Positions 44,896-54,161 of a DNA stretch of 64,000 bases are shown in pieces (positions within the stretch are counted from its first letter, which is position 1; every line of letters begins with the position of its first letter). Under the pieces are notes generated by a model that saw only the letters and a program-made list of their open reading frames with translations, made no database searches and was not told the origin of the DNA. The stretch is taken from NCBI RefSeq assembly GCF_000177195.2, contig NC_015953.1:5022001-5086000 (forward strand), given 5' to 3'. This DNA comes from Streptomyces sp. SirexAA-E. GTDB lineage: Bacteria > Actinomycetota > Actinomycetes > Streptomycetales > Streptomycetaceae. The position numbers were made by a program, and so were the translations under genes.

Positions 44896-45902
44896 GCGCC
44901 CTTCGTAACGTCGCCGGAGCCGGAGCCGGGATCTGTCCGCCCGTCCCATTGATCGCCCCAGTGCGGGCCGACCGGCGGCGGCTGGGCCCCGTCCCGCTCG
45001 GAGTGCGCGTGGTACTCCACGGAGCCCGCCGTCATCTGCATGAAGGCGTCCTCCAGCGAAGCCCGCTGGGAGCTGAGCTCGTGCAGCACGATCCGGTGCT
45101 CCGCGGCCAGCTCGCCGATCCGCTCCGGCGCCACACCGTCGATCTCCAGCGCGCCCTCGCCCGAGGCGACGGCCTCGATCCCCGCCGCGTGCAGCAGGTC
45201 GCGCAGCCGCTCCTGCTCGGGTGAACGCACCCGCACAAAACTCCGGGAATTCTCGTGGATGAAGTCCGCCATGGAGGTGTCGGCCAGCAGCCGGCCCTGG
45301 CCGATCACGATCAGATGATCTGCGGTCAGAGCCATTTCACTCATCAGATGGGAGGAAACGAAGATCGTCCGCCCTTCCGCCGCGAGCGCCTTCATCAGAT
45401 TGCGGATCCAGTGAATTCCCTCGGGGTCCAGACCGTTGACGGGCTCGTCGAACATCAGGATCTCGGGATCACCCAGGAGCGCCGCCGCGATTCCCAGTCG
45501 CTGCCCCATGCCGAGGGAGAACCCCTTCGACTTCTTCTTCGCCACCGCGCTGAGGCCGACGGTGTCGAGCACGTGGGAGACCCGGCTCGCCGGGATGCGG
45601 TTGCTCTGGGCCAGACACAGGAGGTTGTTGTACGCGCTGCGTCCGCCGTGCATCGACTTCGCGTCGAGCAGCGCGCCGATGTGCTTCAGGGGCTCCTGGA
45701 GCTCGTGGTAGTGCCTGCCGTCGATGCGCACCGAACCACTGGTCGGGTTGTCGAGGTCCAGCATCATGCGCATGGTGGTGGACTTGCCCGCGCCGTTGGG
45801 GCCCAGAAAGCCCGTCACCATCCCCGGTCTGACCCGGAATGACAGGTGGTCCACGGCAACCTTGTTGCCGAAGCGCTTGGTGAGGCCGTCCAGCTCGATC
45901 AT
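44892..45902 (-). CDS. ABC transporter ATPase (copy B)
   Basis: 336 residues. Walker A GFLGPNGAGKSTTMRM, signature FSLGMGQRLGIAAALLG, Walker B ILMFDEPVNGLDPEG, SSHLMSEMALTADHLIVIG. Shares long identical stretches with copy A, so the ATPase-permease pair was duplicated in tandem. Located downstream of filP on the same strand with a terminator between. Confidence 0.93.
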   Translation of the reverse strand: MIELDGLTKRFGNKVAVDHLSFRVRPGMVTGFLGPNGAGKSTTMRMMLDLDNPTSGSVRIDGRHYHELQEPLKHIGALLDAKSMHGGRSAYNNLLCLAQSNRIPASRVSHVLDTVGLSAVAKKKSKGFSLGMGQRLGIAAALLGDPEILMFDEPVNGLDPEGIHWIRNLMKALAAEGRTIFVSSHLMSEMALTADHLIVIGQGRLLADTSMADFIHENSRSFVRVRSPEQERLRDLLHAAGIEAVASGEGALEIDGVAPERIGELAAEHRIVLHELSSQRASLEDAFMQMTAGSVEYHAHSERDGAQPPPVGPHWGDQWDGRTDPGSGSGDVTKGA

Positions 45903-45923
45903 GCGTTCACGCTAGATCGGCCG

Positions 45924-45960
45924 CGCGCCCGGCGCCACCACATAGGTGGAACCGGGCGCG
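45924..45960 (-). terminator. Terminator of filP
   Basis: Outer stem CGCGCCCGG (45924-45932) with its complement at 45952-45960; inner stem CCACC/GGTGG (45935-45939 with 45945-45949). It lies between filP and the ABC ATPase gene. Confidence 0.85.
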
Positions 45961-45991
45961 TGAATTGGTTCGTACGGCCGCTGCGCGGGCG

Positions 45992-46930
45992 TCAGCGGGT
46001 CTGCTGGGCGGGGACCCCGCGGCTCGCGGACTCGTCCTCGACCGGGGAGCCGGCGGCGGCCACCGCGGCACCCGTCAGCGTCGCCAGCATCTCGCGGACG
46101 TTGGTCAGCTGGGCGTTGATCGAGTCGCGGCGGTTGGTGAGCGCCGCCAGCTCGCGCTCCGATTCGCTGCGGATCCGGTCGGCCTTGGCGTTCGCGTCGG
46201 CCACGATGTCCTCGGCCTGGCGCTGCGCGGTCTCCACCGTCTGACGGGCCCGGCGCTCGGCGTCCGTACGGAGCTTCTCGGCCTCCAGGCGGAGCTGCTC
46301 GGCACGGTGCTCGATCTCGGCCAGACGCTTCTCGGCCTTCGCCTGGCGGGACGCGAGGTCGCGCTCCGACTGCTCGCGGCGCTTGGCGAGGTTCGTCTCG
46401 AAGTCCGCGGCGGCCTGGGCGGCCTTGGCACGGGTCTCCTCGAAGAGGGCGTCGGCCTCCTCGCGCTTCTGCTGGGCGTCCCGCTGCGCCTCGGTGCGCA
46501 GGGCACCGGCCTCGCCCTTGGCCTTCTCGACGATGCGGACGCCCTCGTCCTCGGCCTTCGCCTTGCGCTCGGCGGCGAACGACTCGGCGTCGTTGCGCAC
46601 CTGCTGGGCGGCGGACTCGGCCAGCTCGCGGTGCTGCTCGGCCGCGCGGCGGGCCTCCTCACGCAGGTCCTTCGCCTCCTCCTCGGCGAGGCGGAGGATC
46701 TTCTCGACGCGCGCGCCGAGCCCGGCGTACGACGGCTCGGCGTCGTTGACCTGGGCCTGGGCGTTCTGCGTCTCGAGGTGGAGTTCCTCGATGCGCTTCT
46801 CCAGGGAGGTGATGCGCGCGAGGGCACTGTCACGGTCGGCGACGAGCTTGGCAATGCGGTCGTCCACCTGACTGCGGTCGTACCCACGTCGCACGAAGTC
46901 GAAGCCGGAGGGGGAGGAAGGGTCGCTCAT
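45992..46930 (-). CDS. filP: FilP intermediate-filament-like coiled-coil protein
   Basis: 312 residues from ATG 46930, close to the known FilP length. A short head with FDFVRRGYDRSQVDDRIAKL (DivIVA-like N-terminus), then a continuous Ala/Glu/Arg/Lys coiled coil from about 25 to 285 and a short tail. FilP forms cytoskeletal networks behind the hyphal tip and interacts with DivIVA and Scy. It was first named a cellulose-binding protein. It follows scy by 184 bases on the same strand. Confidence 0.95.
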   Translation of the reverse strand: MSDPSSPSGFDFVRRGYDRSQVDDRIAKLVADRDSALARITSLEKRIEELHLETQNAQAQVNDAEPSYAGLGARVEKILRLAEEEAKDLREEARRAAEQHRELAESAAQQVRNDAESFAAERKAKAEDEGVRIVEKAKGEAGALRTEAQRDAQQKREEADALFEETRAKAAQAAADFETNLAKRREQSERDLASRQAKAEKRLAEIEHRAEQLRLEAEKLRTDAERRARQTVETAQRQAEDIVADANAKADRIRSESERELAALTNRRDSINAQLTNVREMLATLTGAAVAAAGSPVEDESASRGVPAQQTR

Positions 46931-47114
46931 GGGGTTCCTGTCGAATGAGACCGGTGGGGTGTTAGGAGTCCTTGGAGGGAATCCTAGGGGCCTGGGCGGC
47001 GTGTCAGCATGAAGTTGCCGCTTTGATATGGAGAATGACACCCCTTTTGGGTGGCTGACCGCCGGACCGCTTGCCACCGCAGGGTTGAATGTTCATGCCG
47101 AACCGGCGGACCGG

Positions 47115-50100
47115 CTATCCGTCCGAAGCCTTCCCTCCTGATCGGTTGCCCGCCGCCGCGCCGGCCTTGACCCCCGTGCCGCCGCCCTGCGCCTTGCCCG
47201 TGCCCGCCGGTGACTCGAAGGACTCCAGCGCCTCGAGCACGTCCTGGACACGGGAGATCTCCGTGTTGATGTCCTCGCGTCTGCGCACCAGCAGATCCAG
47301 CTCGCGGCGCCCGTCGTCGACGATCTTCTTCGCCTCCGCCTCGGCGTCGGCGCGCAGCTTCTCGGCGACGCGGGTCAGCTCGGCCTTCTTGGTCTCGGCC
47401 TCCTTGAGGAGCGACTCGGCGCGCTTCACAGCGGCGATGCGCACCTTGCTCGCCTCCGAATTGGCGTCCGCGAGCAGCTCCTTGGCCTTCGCCTCGGCCT
47501 CGGCGCGCTGCTCGGTCGCCGCCTTCATCAGCTTGTCGACGCGCTCGCCCGCGGTCTTCATCTGCTCGGACGTCTCCCGGCGGGCACGCTCGTGCAGCTC
47601 CTCGACCTCGCTCTCGATGCGGGCCCGGAGCTCCTCCGCGCGCTCCCGGGTGGCGGTGGCGTCCCGGCGGGCGCCGACGAGCAGCTCGTCCGCGTCCGTA
47701 CGGGCCCGCTCCACCAGGGAGTTGCCCTCGACGGTCGCCTCCGAGGTGATGCGCACCGCCTCGTTGCGGGCGGCCCCGACCATCGTGTCTGCCTGCTTCT
47801 CGGCCTCGGTGGCGGCGCGCAGCGCCTCCTCCTGGGCCTTGGCCACCAGCTGGTCGGCCTGCTCGGCGGCGTCGGCACGGCGCTTCGCCGCGGCCTCCCG
47901 CGCCTCGTCCAGCATCCGGTCCGCGTCCTGGCGTGCCTCGGCGCGCATCTGCTCGGCCGCCGACTCCGCGTCGGCGCGCATCCGCTCCGACTCCTCCCGG
48001 GTGCGGGCCGCGTGCTCCTGCGCGGAAGCCACGGTCTGCGCCGCCTCCGCGCGCAGCCGCTCGGCCTCGCCGGCCGCCTCGGCGGTGACCCGCTGGGCCT
48101 GTTCGGCGGCCTCGGTGCGCAGCCGCTCGCTCTCGCTCGTCGCTTCGGTGGTGACCCGCTGGGCCTGTTCGGCGGCCTCGGTGCGCAGCCGCTCGCTCTC
48201 GCTCGTCGCCTCGCCGACCAGCAGGTCGGCCTGGGCGGCCGCCTCGGAACGGATCCGGTTGGCGTCCTCCCGCGCCTCGGCGCGGGCCCGTGAGGCGTCG
48301 CGCTCGGCGGACGCCAGGGCGTCGGACGCCTCGGTGCGGACCCGCTGGCTGTACTCCGCGGCGTCCGAGCGCAGCTTCTCCGACTCGGTGATCGCCTCGG
48401 ACACGGTCCGCTCGGCCAGGCCCTTGGCGGCCTCCGACTCCTCGTGCGCGACCTGGAGGATCCGGTCGGCGTCCTCGGTGGCCCGCTCCCGCTCGGCGTG
48501 GGCGTCGGAACGGACCCGGTCCGCCTCCGCCTCGGCCTCGGCCCTCGTACGCTCCGCGGAGTGCTCGGCGGCGGACCGCAGCCCGGCGATCTCCTCCTCG
48601 GCCTGCTCATGGAGCCCGGCAACCGCGTCGCGGACCTGCTGGGCGGTCTGCTCGGCCGTGGAGACCAGCTCCGTGGCGCGGCTCTCCGCCTCCTCGACCA
48701 GGCGCTGCGCCTCGGTCCCGGCCTCCTCGACCCGCTTACGGGCGGAGGCCAGCAGTTCCTCGCTCTGCTCGCGGGCCCGCTCACGCTCCTGCTCCGCCTC
48801 CGTACGCGCCGAGGACAGGGTCTCCTCGGCCTCGCGGCGACGCCGGTTGGCCTCCTCCTGGGCGGCGGCCAGGGCCTCCGCGGCCTCCGTGCCGACCCGC
48901 TCGGCGGCGGCCGCGGCCTCGGCGCGCAACCGGTCGGCGCTCTCCTGCGCCTCGGTCTTGAGCCGCTCCGCCTCGGTGGCCGCCTCGGTGCGCAGCCGTA
49001 CGGCCACGGACTCGCCCTCGGCCCGGGACTGCGCGGCGTCCGAAGCCGCCTCGGTGCGCAGCCGTTCGACCTCGGTCTCGGCCTGCTCCTGGAGCGTGCG
49101 TACCCGCTCGGCGGCCTCCGTGCGCAGCCGCTCGGACTCCTCGGCCGTCTCGCGGCGGATCCGCTCCGCCTCCGTGCGCGCCTCGCCGAGCGTCTCCTCG
49201 GCCGCCGTGACCCGGCTCTCCGCCTCGGTGCGCAGCCGGGTCAGCTCGTCGGCCGCCTCCGCCTTGCGGGCCTCCACGGCCCGCTCGGTCTCCTCGCGCA
49301 GCGTCTCGGCCGCCGCCTCCGCCGCGGCCGTCACGGCGGCCGCCTGCTCCTCGGCGTCGGCGCGCACCTTCTCGGCCTCGGCGCGGCTGCGTTCCAGCGC
49401 CTCCTCGGCCTGCTTGCGCACCGCCGCGGCGCGCTCGGCCGCCTCGGCCTTGACCTTCTCGCTCTCGGCGCCCGCGGAGGTCCGCAGCTCCTCGGCGTCC
49501 GCCTTCGCCTTGGTCAGCAGCTCCTCGGCGGTGCGGGCACCCTCCTCCAGCTGCTGCACTGCCTCCCGGCGGGCCTCGCCACGGATGCGCTCGCCCTCGG
49601 CGACGGCCTCGGAGCGCAGCTGCTCCGCCTCGCCGCGCAGCCGCCGGGCCTCCTCCTGGAGTTCGACCGTCTTGGCCCGGTACTCCTTGGTGTCGTCCTT
49701 GGCCGCGCCCTTGAGCGTCTCGGCCTGTTCGGCGGCCTCGCCCCGCAGCCGGTCGGCCTCGGCCTCCGCCTCGCGGCGGATCCGGTCGGCCTCCTCGGCG
49801 GCCGCCTTGGTGGTGGACCTGGCGTCCTCGGAGGCCTTGGTGAGGACCTCCTCGGCGCTGCGGGCCGCCTTGGCGAGCTGGGCCGCGGCGTCCTCGGCGG
49901 CGACCGTACGGGCCTTCTCCGCCGCCTCGGTGACGAGCCGTTCGGCCTTCGCCCTGGCGTCGGCGAGCGCCTGCTCGGCCTCCTCCTTGAGCGTCTCGGC
50001 CTGCTGGGTGGCCTCGCCGACCAGCCGGGCGATCTCGGCCTTGGCCGTACGGGTGCGCTGCTCGTTCTGCGACTCGGCGCCGGCCAGCCGCTTGACCGCG

Positions 50101-50972
50101 GCCTCCTTCGCCTCGGCGACGACCTTCTCGGCCTCCAGCCGGGCCTCGCGCAGCCGGGTCTCGGCCTCCTGCGTGCGCTGCTCGGCGGCCCGGTTCAGCT
50201 CGGTGGTCCGCTGCCGGGTCTGATCGGTCTCGGCGGTGGCCGTCGAGCGCAGCCGCTCGGCGTGCGCGGCGGCCTCCTGGGCCTGGGTGGAGGCGGCCTC
50301 CAGCAGCCGCTCGGCGTCCCGGCGGGCCCGCAGCAGCGTGTTCTCGGCCTCGGCACGGGCCGCCTCCGCCTCGGAGTTGAGGCGCTGCCGGGTCTCCTCG
50401 GCGAGCCGGGCGGCCTCGGCGCGGGCGGCGGCCAGCGACTGCTCCGCCTCGTTGCGGGACTCGTCCAGCAGCCGACGGGCCTGGGACTCCGTGCGGGCGC
50501 GCAACTGCTCGGCCCAGGCGACGTTCTCGTTGACGTGCGACTCGACGGTCTGCCGGCGCTCCGCCAGTTCCTGGTCGAGCTGCTGGCGCCGCTGCACCGC
50601 CTCCGTGTGCAACTCCGCCTGGAGGCGGGCCTGGTGCTCGGCGTGCTCCTGGAGGATCCGCTGTGTCTGCGCCCTGGCCTCGCGCAACTCGCGCTCGGCG
50701 TCGGTGCGCATCTGGTCGGCCTGGGCCTGGGCGTTACGGAGCATCTGCTCGGCCTGGTAGCCGAGATCCGCGCTGTCGTGTGCCGGACGGTTGGCGAGAT
50801 TGCGCCGCGCCTCGTGCAGCTTGGCGCGCAAGACCTCGACCTGGTAACCGAGGTCCTCGGCGTGCTGGACGGCCTTCTCCCGGTCGGTCTTCAGCCGGTC
50901 CATCTCGGCTTCGAACCGCGAGAGATGGTCGTCGTCAGCTCGGTGGCTCTGCTGGCTTTCGTAGCCCCGCAC
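47115..50972 (-). CDS. scy: Scy, giant coiled-coil polarity scaffold
   Basis: 1285 residues from GTG 50972 (about 1326 in S. coelicolor by memory). The N-terminus (RGYESQQSH, LSRFEAEMDRLKTDREKA, LGYQVEVLRAKLHEAR) is typical, followed by more than 1100 residues of uninterrupted coiled coil of the AEAERLRTEA type and a short Gly/Lys tail. Scy gathers DivIVA into tip-organising centres that set hyphal tip number. A 66-bp tandem duplication lies at 48085-48209. Opposite-strand open frames of up to 1087 codons are artefacts of its codon bias. Confidence 0.95.
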   Translation of the reverse strand: MRGYESQQSHRADDDHLSRFEAEMDRLKTDREKAVQHAEDLGYQVEVLRAKLHEARRNLANRPAHDSADLGYQAEQMLRNAQAQADQMRTDAERELREARAQTQRILQEHAEHQARLQAELHTEAVQRRQQLDQELAERRQTVESHVNENVAWAEQLRARTESQARRLLDESRNEAEQSLAAARAEAARLAEETRQRLNSEAEAARAEAENTLLRARRDAERLLEAASTQAQEAAAHAERLRSTATAETDQTRQRTTELNRAAEQRTQEAETRLREARLEAEKVVAEAKEAAVKRLAGAESQNEQRTRTAKAEIARLVGEATQQAETLKEEAEQALADARAKAERLVTEAAEKARTVAAEDAAAQLAKAARSAEEVLTKASEDARSTTKAAAEEADRIRREAEAEADRLRGEAAEQAETLKGAAKDDTKEYRAKTVELQEEARRLRGEAEQLRSEAVAEGERIRGEARREAVQQLEEGARTAEELLTKAKADAEELRTSAGAESEKVKAEAAERAAAVRKQAEEALERSRAEAEKVRADAEEQAAAVTAAAEAAAETLREETERAVEARKAEAADELTRLRTEAESRVTAAEETLGEARTEAERIRRETAEESERLRTEAAERVRTLQEQAETEVERLRTEAASDAAQSRAEGESVAVRLRTEAATEAERLKTEAQESADRLRAEAAAAAERVGTEAAEALAAAQEEANRRRREAEETLSSARTEAEQERERAREQSEELLASARKRVEEAGTEAQRLVEEAESRATELVSTAEQTAQQVRDAVAGLHEQAEEEIAGLRSAAEHSAERTRAEAEAEADRVRSDAHAERERATEDADRILQVAHEESEAAKGLAERTVSEAITESEKLRSDAAEYSQRVRTEASDALASAERDASRARAEAREDANRIRSEAAAQADLLVGEATSESERLRTEAAEQAQRVTTEATSESERLRTEAAEQAQRVTAEAAGEAERLRAEAAQTVASAQEHAARTREESERMRADAESAAEQMRAEARQDADRMLDEAREAAAKRRADAAEQADQLVAKAQEEALRAATEAEKQADTMVGAARNEAVRITSEATVEGNSLVERARTDADELLVGARRDATATRERAEELRARIESEVEELHERARRETSEQMKTAGERVDKLMKAATEQRAEAEAKAKELLADANSEASKVRIAAVKRAESLLKEAETKKAELTRVAEKLRADAEAEAKKIVDDGRRELDLLVRRREDINTEISRVQDVLEALESFESPAGTGKAQGGGTGVKAGAAAGNRSGGKASDG
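48085..48209. repeat. 66-bp (22-residue) tandem duplication inside scy
   Basis: Bases 48085-48143 recur at 48151-48209 without a mismatch (59 of a 66-base period), encoding consecutive copies of a SERLRTEAAEQAQRVTTEAT unit. Perfect DNA identity points to a recent duplication within the coiled coil. 22 residues is two 11-residue hendecads, so rod register is kept. Confidence 0.85.
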
Positions 50973-50990
50973 TGCGCGGTCCCATCCTTC

Positions 50991-51067
50991 CCCGAGCTCT
51001 CAACTTCTTCCCCAAGCTCTCAACTTCGTTCGAGCAGGGGATGCCCCACTGAGCAGGGGAGGCCCCA
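50991..51067. repeat. Direct repeats upstream of scy
   Basis: Two 20-base units (50991-51010 and 51011-51030) share the AGCTCTCAACTTC core. Two GAGCAGGGGA(T/G)GCCCCA units follow at 51032 and 51051. The combination resembles a dispersed Streptomyces intergenic repeat. It lies within the scy promoter/leader region, so the promoter may lie upstream of it (higher coordinates) or inside it. Confidence 0.7.
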
Positions 51068-51212
51068 ACCCTGGTCGCAACTCCACACGAGTACCGCTCG
51101 CCGGCGAACGGTCCCCCGGGGAATGGTGACAGATCAACGGCGAGGACGCGGCACGGCCCCGACCCGGCCCCGGCCCGGAACCGCCCACTCTACCGGGCCG
51201 GGAATCCTCAGG

Positions 51213-51641
51213 TCAGTGCTCGGCCCGGGACGTGACCAGTTCCGTCAGGACCCCGTGACAGTCCTTGGGGTGCAGGAAGGTGATCCGGGACCCCATGGAA
51301 CCGGTCCTGGGCTCGTCGTACAGCACCCGGACCCCCTTCTCCCGGATGTCCGCGGCGTCCTGGTCCACGTCGGCCGTCCCGAACGCGATGTGGTGGACGC
51401 CCTCGCCGTTCTTCGCCAGCCACTTGCCCACCGCGGAGTCCTCCCGGGTCGGTTCCAGCAGCTGGAGGTACGAAGCCCCGCCGTCCGAGGTGCCGTTGAT
51501 CTTGAGCATGGCCTCCCGGACGCCCTGCTCCTCGTTGACCTCGGAGTGGTACACCTCGAAGCCGTAGGTCGCGCGGTAGAACTCCACCGTCCTGTCCAGG
51601 TCGAAACAGGCGATTCCGATGTGGTCGATTCGCGTCAGCAT
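51213..51641 (-). CDS. mce: Methylmalonyl-CoA epimerase
   Basis: Interconverts (2R)- and (2S)-methylmalonyl-CoA. 142 residues in the VOC fold: DHIGIACFDLDRTVEFY with the first His ligand, VHHIAFGTADVD with the second, and HPKDCHGVLTELV with the terminal Glu ligand. Divergent from the thiolase at 51776 across 134 bases. Feeds methylmalonyl-CoA between propionyl-CoA carboxylase, polyketide precursor pools and B12-dependent mutase. Confidence 0.96.
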   Translation of the reverse strand: MLTRIDHIGIACFDLDRTVEFYRATYGFEVYHSEVNEEQGVREAMLKINGTSDGGASYLQLLEPTREDSAVGKWLAKNGEGVHHIAFGTADVDQDAADIREKGVRVLYDEPRTGSMGSRITFLHPKDCHGVLTELVTSRAEH

Positions 51642-51775
51642 GGAACCAGTGCAGCGCCTGGGGGTTGGTTACGCAACGTGCGCGCGATCACACCCACAGC
51701 CGGATGACGGGCGCCGTACCGCTCAGTACATTCGAGTAAACCCTCGTTCACTTCTCACCCTAGGGGCTGTGCCTC

Positions 51776-52978
51776 ATGTCAGGAACGACCGGTACCACCT
51801 CAGTGATCGTCGCGGGCGCGCGTACGCCCATGGGCCGCCTCCTCGGCTCGCTGAAGAGCTTCTCCGGCGCCGACCTGGGAGGTGTGGCCATCAAGGCCGC
51901 GCTGGACCGGGCGGGCATCGGCGGGGACCAGGTGCAGTACGTGATCATGGGCCAGGTCCTCCAGGCCGGGGCGGGCCAGATCCCCGCGCGCCAGGCCGCG
52001 GTCAAGGCCGGTATCCCGATGAACGTCCCCGCGCTCACCGTCAACAAGGTCTGTCTGTCCGGGCTGGACGCGATCGCGCTCGCCGACCAGCTGATCCGGG
52101 CGGGCGAGTTCGACGTCGTGGTGGCCGGCGGCCAGGAGTCGATGACCAACGCCCCGCACCTCCTCCCGAAGTCCCGCGAGGGCCACAAGTACGGCGCGAT
52201 CGAGATGCTCGACTCCATGGCGCACGACGGCCTGACCGACGCCTACGAGAACATCCCGATGGGTGAGTCCACCGAGAGGCACAACACCCGCCTCGGACTG
52301 GACCGGGCCGCCCAGGACGAGATCGGCGCCCTGTCGCACCAGCGGGCCGCCGCCGCCCAGAAGAACGGCCTCTTCGAGGCCGAGATCACCCCGGTCGAGA
52401 TCCCGCAGCGCAAGGGCGATCCGGTCCTCTTCTCGAAGGACGAGGGCATCCGCCCCGAGACGACCGCGGAGTCCCTCGGCAAGCTGCGCCCGGCCTTCTC
52501 CAAGGACGGCACGATCACCGCGGGCACCTCCTCGCAGATCTCCGACGGCGCCGCGGCCGTGGTCGTGATGAGCAAGGCCAAGGCCGAGGAGCTGGGCCTG
52601 GAGTGGATCGCCGAGATCGGCGCCCACGGCAACGTCGCCGGGCCGGACAACTCGCTCCAGTCGCAGCCGTCGGGCGCCATCCGGCACGCCCTGGAGAAGG
52701 AGGGCATCGGCGTCGAGGACCTCGACCTGATCGAGATCAACGAGGCCTTCGCGGCCGTCGCCGTCCAGTCGATGAAGGACCTGGGCGTCACGTCTGAGAA
52801 GGTCAACGTCAACGGCGGCGCGATCGCGCTCGGCCACCCGATCGGCATGTCCGGCGCCCGTGTGGTGCTGCACCTGGCGCTGGAGCTGAGGCGGCGCGGC
52901 GGCGGCACCGGGGCGGCGGCGCTGTGCGGCGGCGGCGGTCAGGGCGACGCGTTGATCATCCGGGTCCCGGGCAAGTAG
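51776..52978 (+). CDS. Acetyl-CoA C-acetyltransferase (thiolase)
   Basis: Condenses or cleaves acetoacetyl-CoA. 400 residues. Nucleophile Cys93 in VNKVCLSGLDAIAL, NGGAIALGHPIGMSGARV with the catalytic His, and the C-terminal ALCGGGGQGDA with the second active-site Cys. Start at ATG 51776, followed 31 bases later by meaB. Together with the hydroxybutyryl-CoA dehydrogenase at 34566 it could supply the C4 units used by the ethylmalonyl-CoA and butyryl-CoA routes. Confidence 0.95.
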   Translation: MSGTTGTTSVIVAGARTPMGRLLGSLKSFSGADLGGVAIKAALDRAGIGGDQVQYVIMGQVLQAGAGQIPARQAAVKAGIPMNVPALTVNKVCLSGLDAIALADQLIRAGEFDVVVAGGQESMTNAPHLLPKSREGHKYGAIEMLDSMAHDGLTDAYENIPMGESTERHNTRLGLDRAAQDEIGALSHQRAAAAQKNGLFEAEITPVEIPQRKGDPVLFSKDEGIRPETTAESLGKLRPAFSKDGTITAGTSSQISDGAAAVVVMSKAKAEELGLEWIAEIGAHGNVAGPDNSLQSQPSGAIRHALEKEGIGVEDLDLIEINEAFAAVAVQSMKDLGVTSEKVNVNGGAIALGHPIGMSGARVVLHLALELRRRGGGTGAAALCGGGGQGDALIIRVPGK

Positions 52979-53009
52979 CGGACCCGACGAACGAGCGAGG
53001 AGACCGAGC

Positions 53010-53981
53010 GTGAAGGTGGACGTCCCGACCCTGGTCGAGCAGGCACGCCAGGGCAGGCCGCGTGCGGTGGCCCGGCTCATCTCCCTGGTGGAGGGGGCCT
53101 CGCCCCAGCTGCGTGAGGTGATGGCGGCCCTGGCACCGCTGGCGGGCCACGCGTACGTCGTCGGGCTGACCGGCTCCCCGGGTGTCGGCAAGTCCACCTC
53201 CACCTCGGCCCTGGTCTCCGCCTACCGCAAGGCCGGCAAGCGGGTCGGGGTGCTGGCCGTCGACCCGTCGTCGCCGTTCTCCGGGGGCGCGCTCCTCGGC
53301 GACCGGGTCCGGATGTCGGAGCACGCCTCCGACCCGGGCGTCTACATCCGCTCGATGGCCACCCGCGGTCACCTGGGCGGCCTCGCCTGGTCGGCGCCGC
53401 AGGCGATCCGGGTGCTGGACGCGGCGGGCTGCGACGTCGTCCTGGTGGAGACGGTGGGGGTCGGCCAGTCGGAGGTGGAGATCGCTTCCCAGGCCGACAC
53501 CTCCGTGGTGCTGCTGGCCCCGGGCATGGGCGACGGCATCCAGGCGGCCAAGGCCGGGATCCTGGAGATCGGCGACGTGTACGTCGTCAACAAGGCCGAC
53601 CGGGACGGCGCCGACGCCACCGCCCGCGAGCTCAACCACATGCTGGGCCTGGGCGAGGCCCGCGCCCCCGGTGACTGGCGGCCGCCGATCGTGAAGACGG
53701 TCGCCGCCCGGGGCGAGGGCGTCGACGAGGTGGTGGAGGCGCTGGAGAAGCACCGGGCGTGGATGGAGGAGCACGGCGTCCTGGTCGGGCGGCGCACCGC
53801 CCGTGCGGCCCGCGAGGTCGAGACGATCGCGGTCACGGCGCTCCGCGAGAAGATCGCCGACCTGCACGGCGACCGGCGTCTCGGCGCGCTCGCGGAGCGC
53901 ATCACGGCGGGCACGCTCGACCCGTACGCGGCGGCCGACGAACTGGTGGCCGGGCTCACCGGGCGCCCGGCCGAGGCCTGA
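53010..53981 (+). CDS. meaB: MeaB-type G3E GTPase, methylmalonyl-CoA mutase chaperone
   Basis: 323 residues from GTG 53010. P-loop GLTGSPGVGKSTST at about 53-66, switch region DPSSPFSGGALLGDRVRM, VLVETVGVGQSE and the NKADRDGAD guanine-specificity motif. MeaB loads and protects adenosylcobalamin mutases. Candidate partners are a methylmalonyl-CoA mutase elsewhere and the isobutyryl-CoA mutase whose gene starts at 63907. Confidence 0.95.
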   Translation: MKVDVPTLVEQARQGRPRAVARLISLVEGASPQLREVMAALAPLAGHAYVVGLTGSPGVGKSTSTSALVSAYRKAGKRVGVLAVDPSSPFSGGALLGDRVRMSEHASDPGVYIRSMATRGHLGGLAWSAPQAIRVLDAAGCDVVLVETVGVGQSEVEIASQADTSVVLLAPGMGDGIQAAKAGILEIGDVYVVNKADRDGADATARELNHMLGLGEARAPGDWRPPIVKTVAARGEGVDEVVEALEKHRAWMEEHGVLVGRRTARAAREVETIAVTALREKIADLHGDRRLGALAERITAGTLDPYAAADELVAGLTGRPAEA

Positions 53982-54018
53982 CGGCTCCCGGGCGGCGTGC
54001 GGGCCGCCCGGGAGCCGT
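53981..54018 (+). terminator. Terminator of meaB
   Basis: Perfect 16-bp stem ACGGCTCCCGGGCGGC (53981-53996) with its complement at 54003-54018, 6-base loop, starting at the stop codon itself. Confidence 0.92.
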
Positions 54019-54088
54019 CAGACGGTGTGCGGCGTGGTCTGCCGCGAAACTGCCTCGGGGCCGTGCGGCCCACCGTGCACCCGCCCCG

Positions 54089-54152
54089 GGCCCTGCGGCC
54101 CGCGGTGAGCTCCCGGCCGGGGCCGTGCGGCCCGCGGTGAGCTCCCGGCCGG
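54089..54152. repeat. 32-bp tandem duplication after meaB
   Basis: Units at 54089-54120 and 54121-54152 differ at one base; core GCGGCCCGCGGTGAGCTCCC. A third, partial match (GCCGTGCGGCCCACCGTG) precedes them near 54060. Located between the meaB terminator and the end of the PepSY gene, with no coding role. Confidence 0.85.
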
Positions 54153-54161
54153 GCGCCGGGG

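Noticed and set aside
47089..51707. Very long plus-strand open frames (1044 and 1087 codons) opposite scy
   Set aside because: They mirror the codon bias of the minus-strand scy gene; translations are Ser/Ala/Arg or Leu/Gly repeats without domains, and scy is a recognised family in that place.
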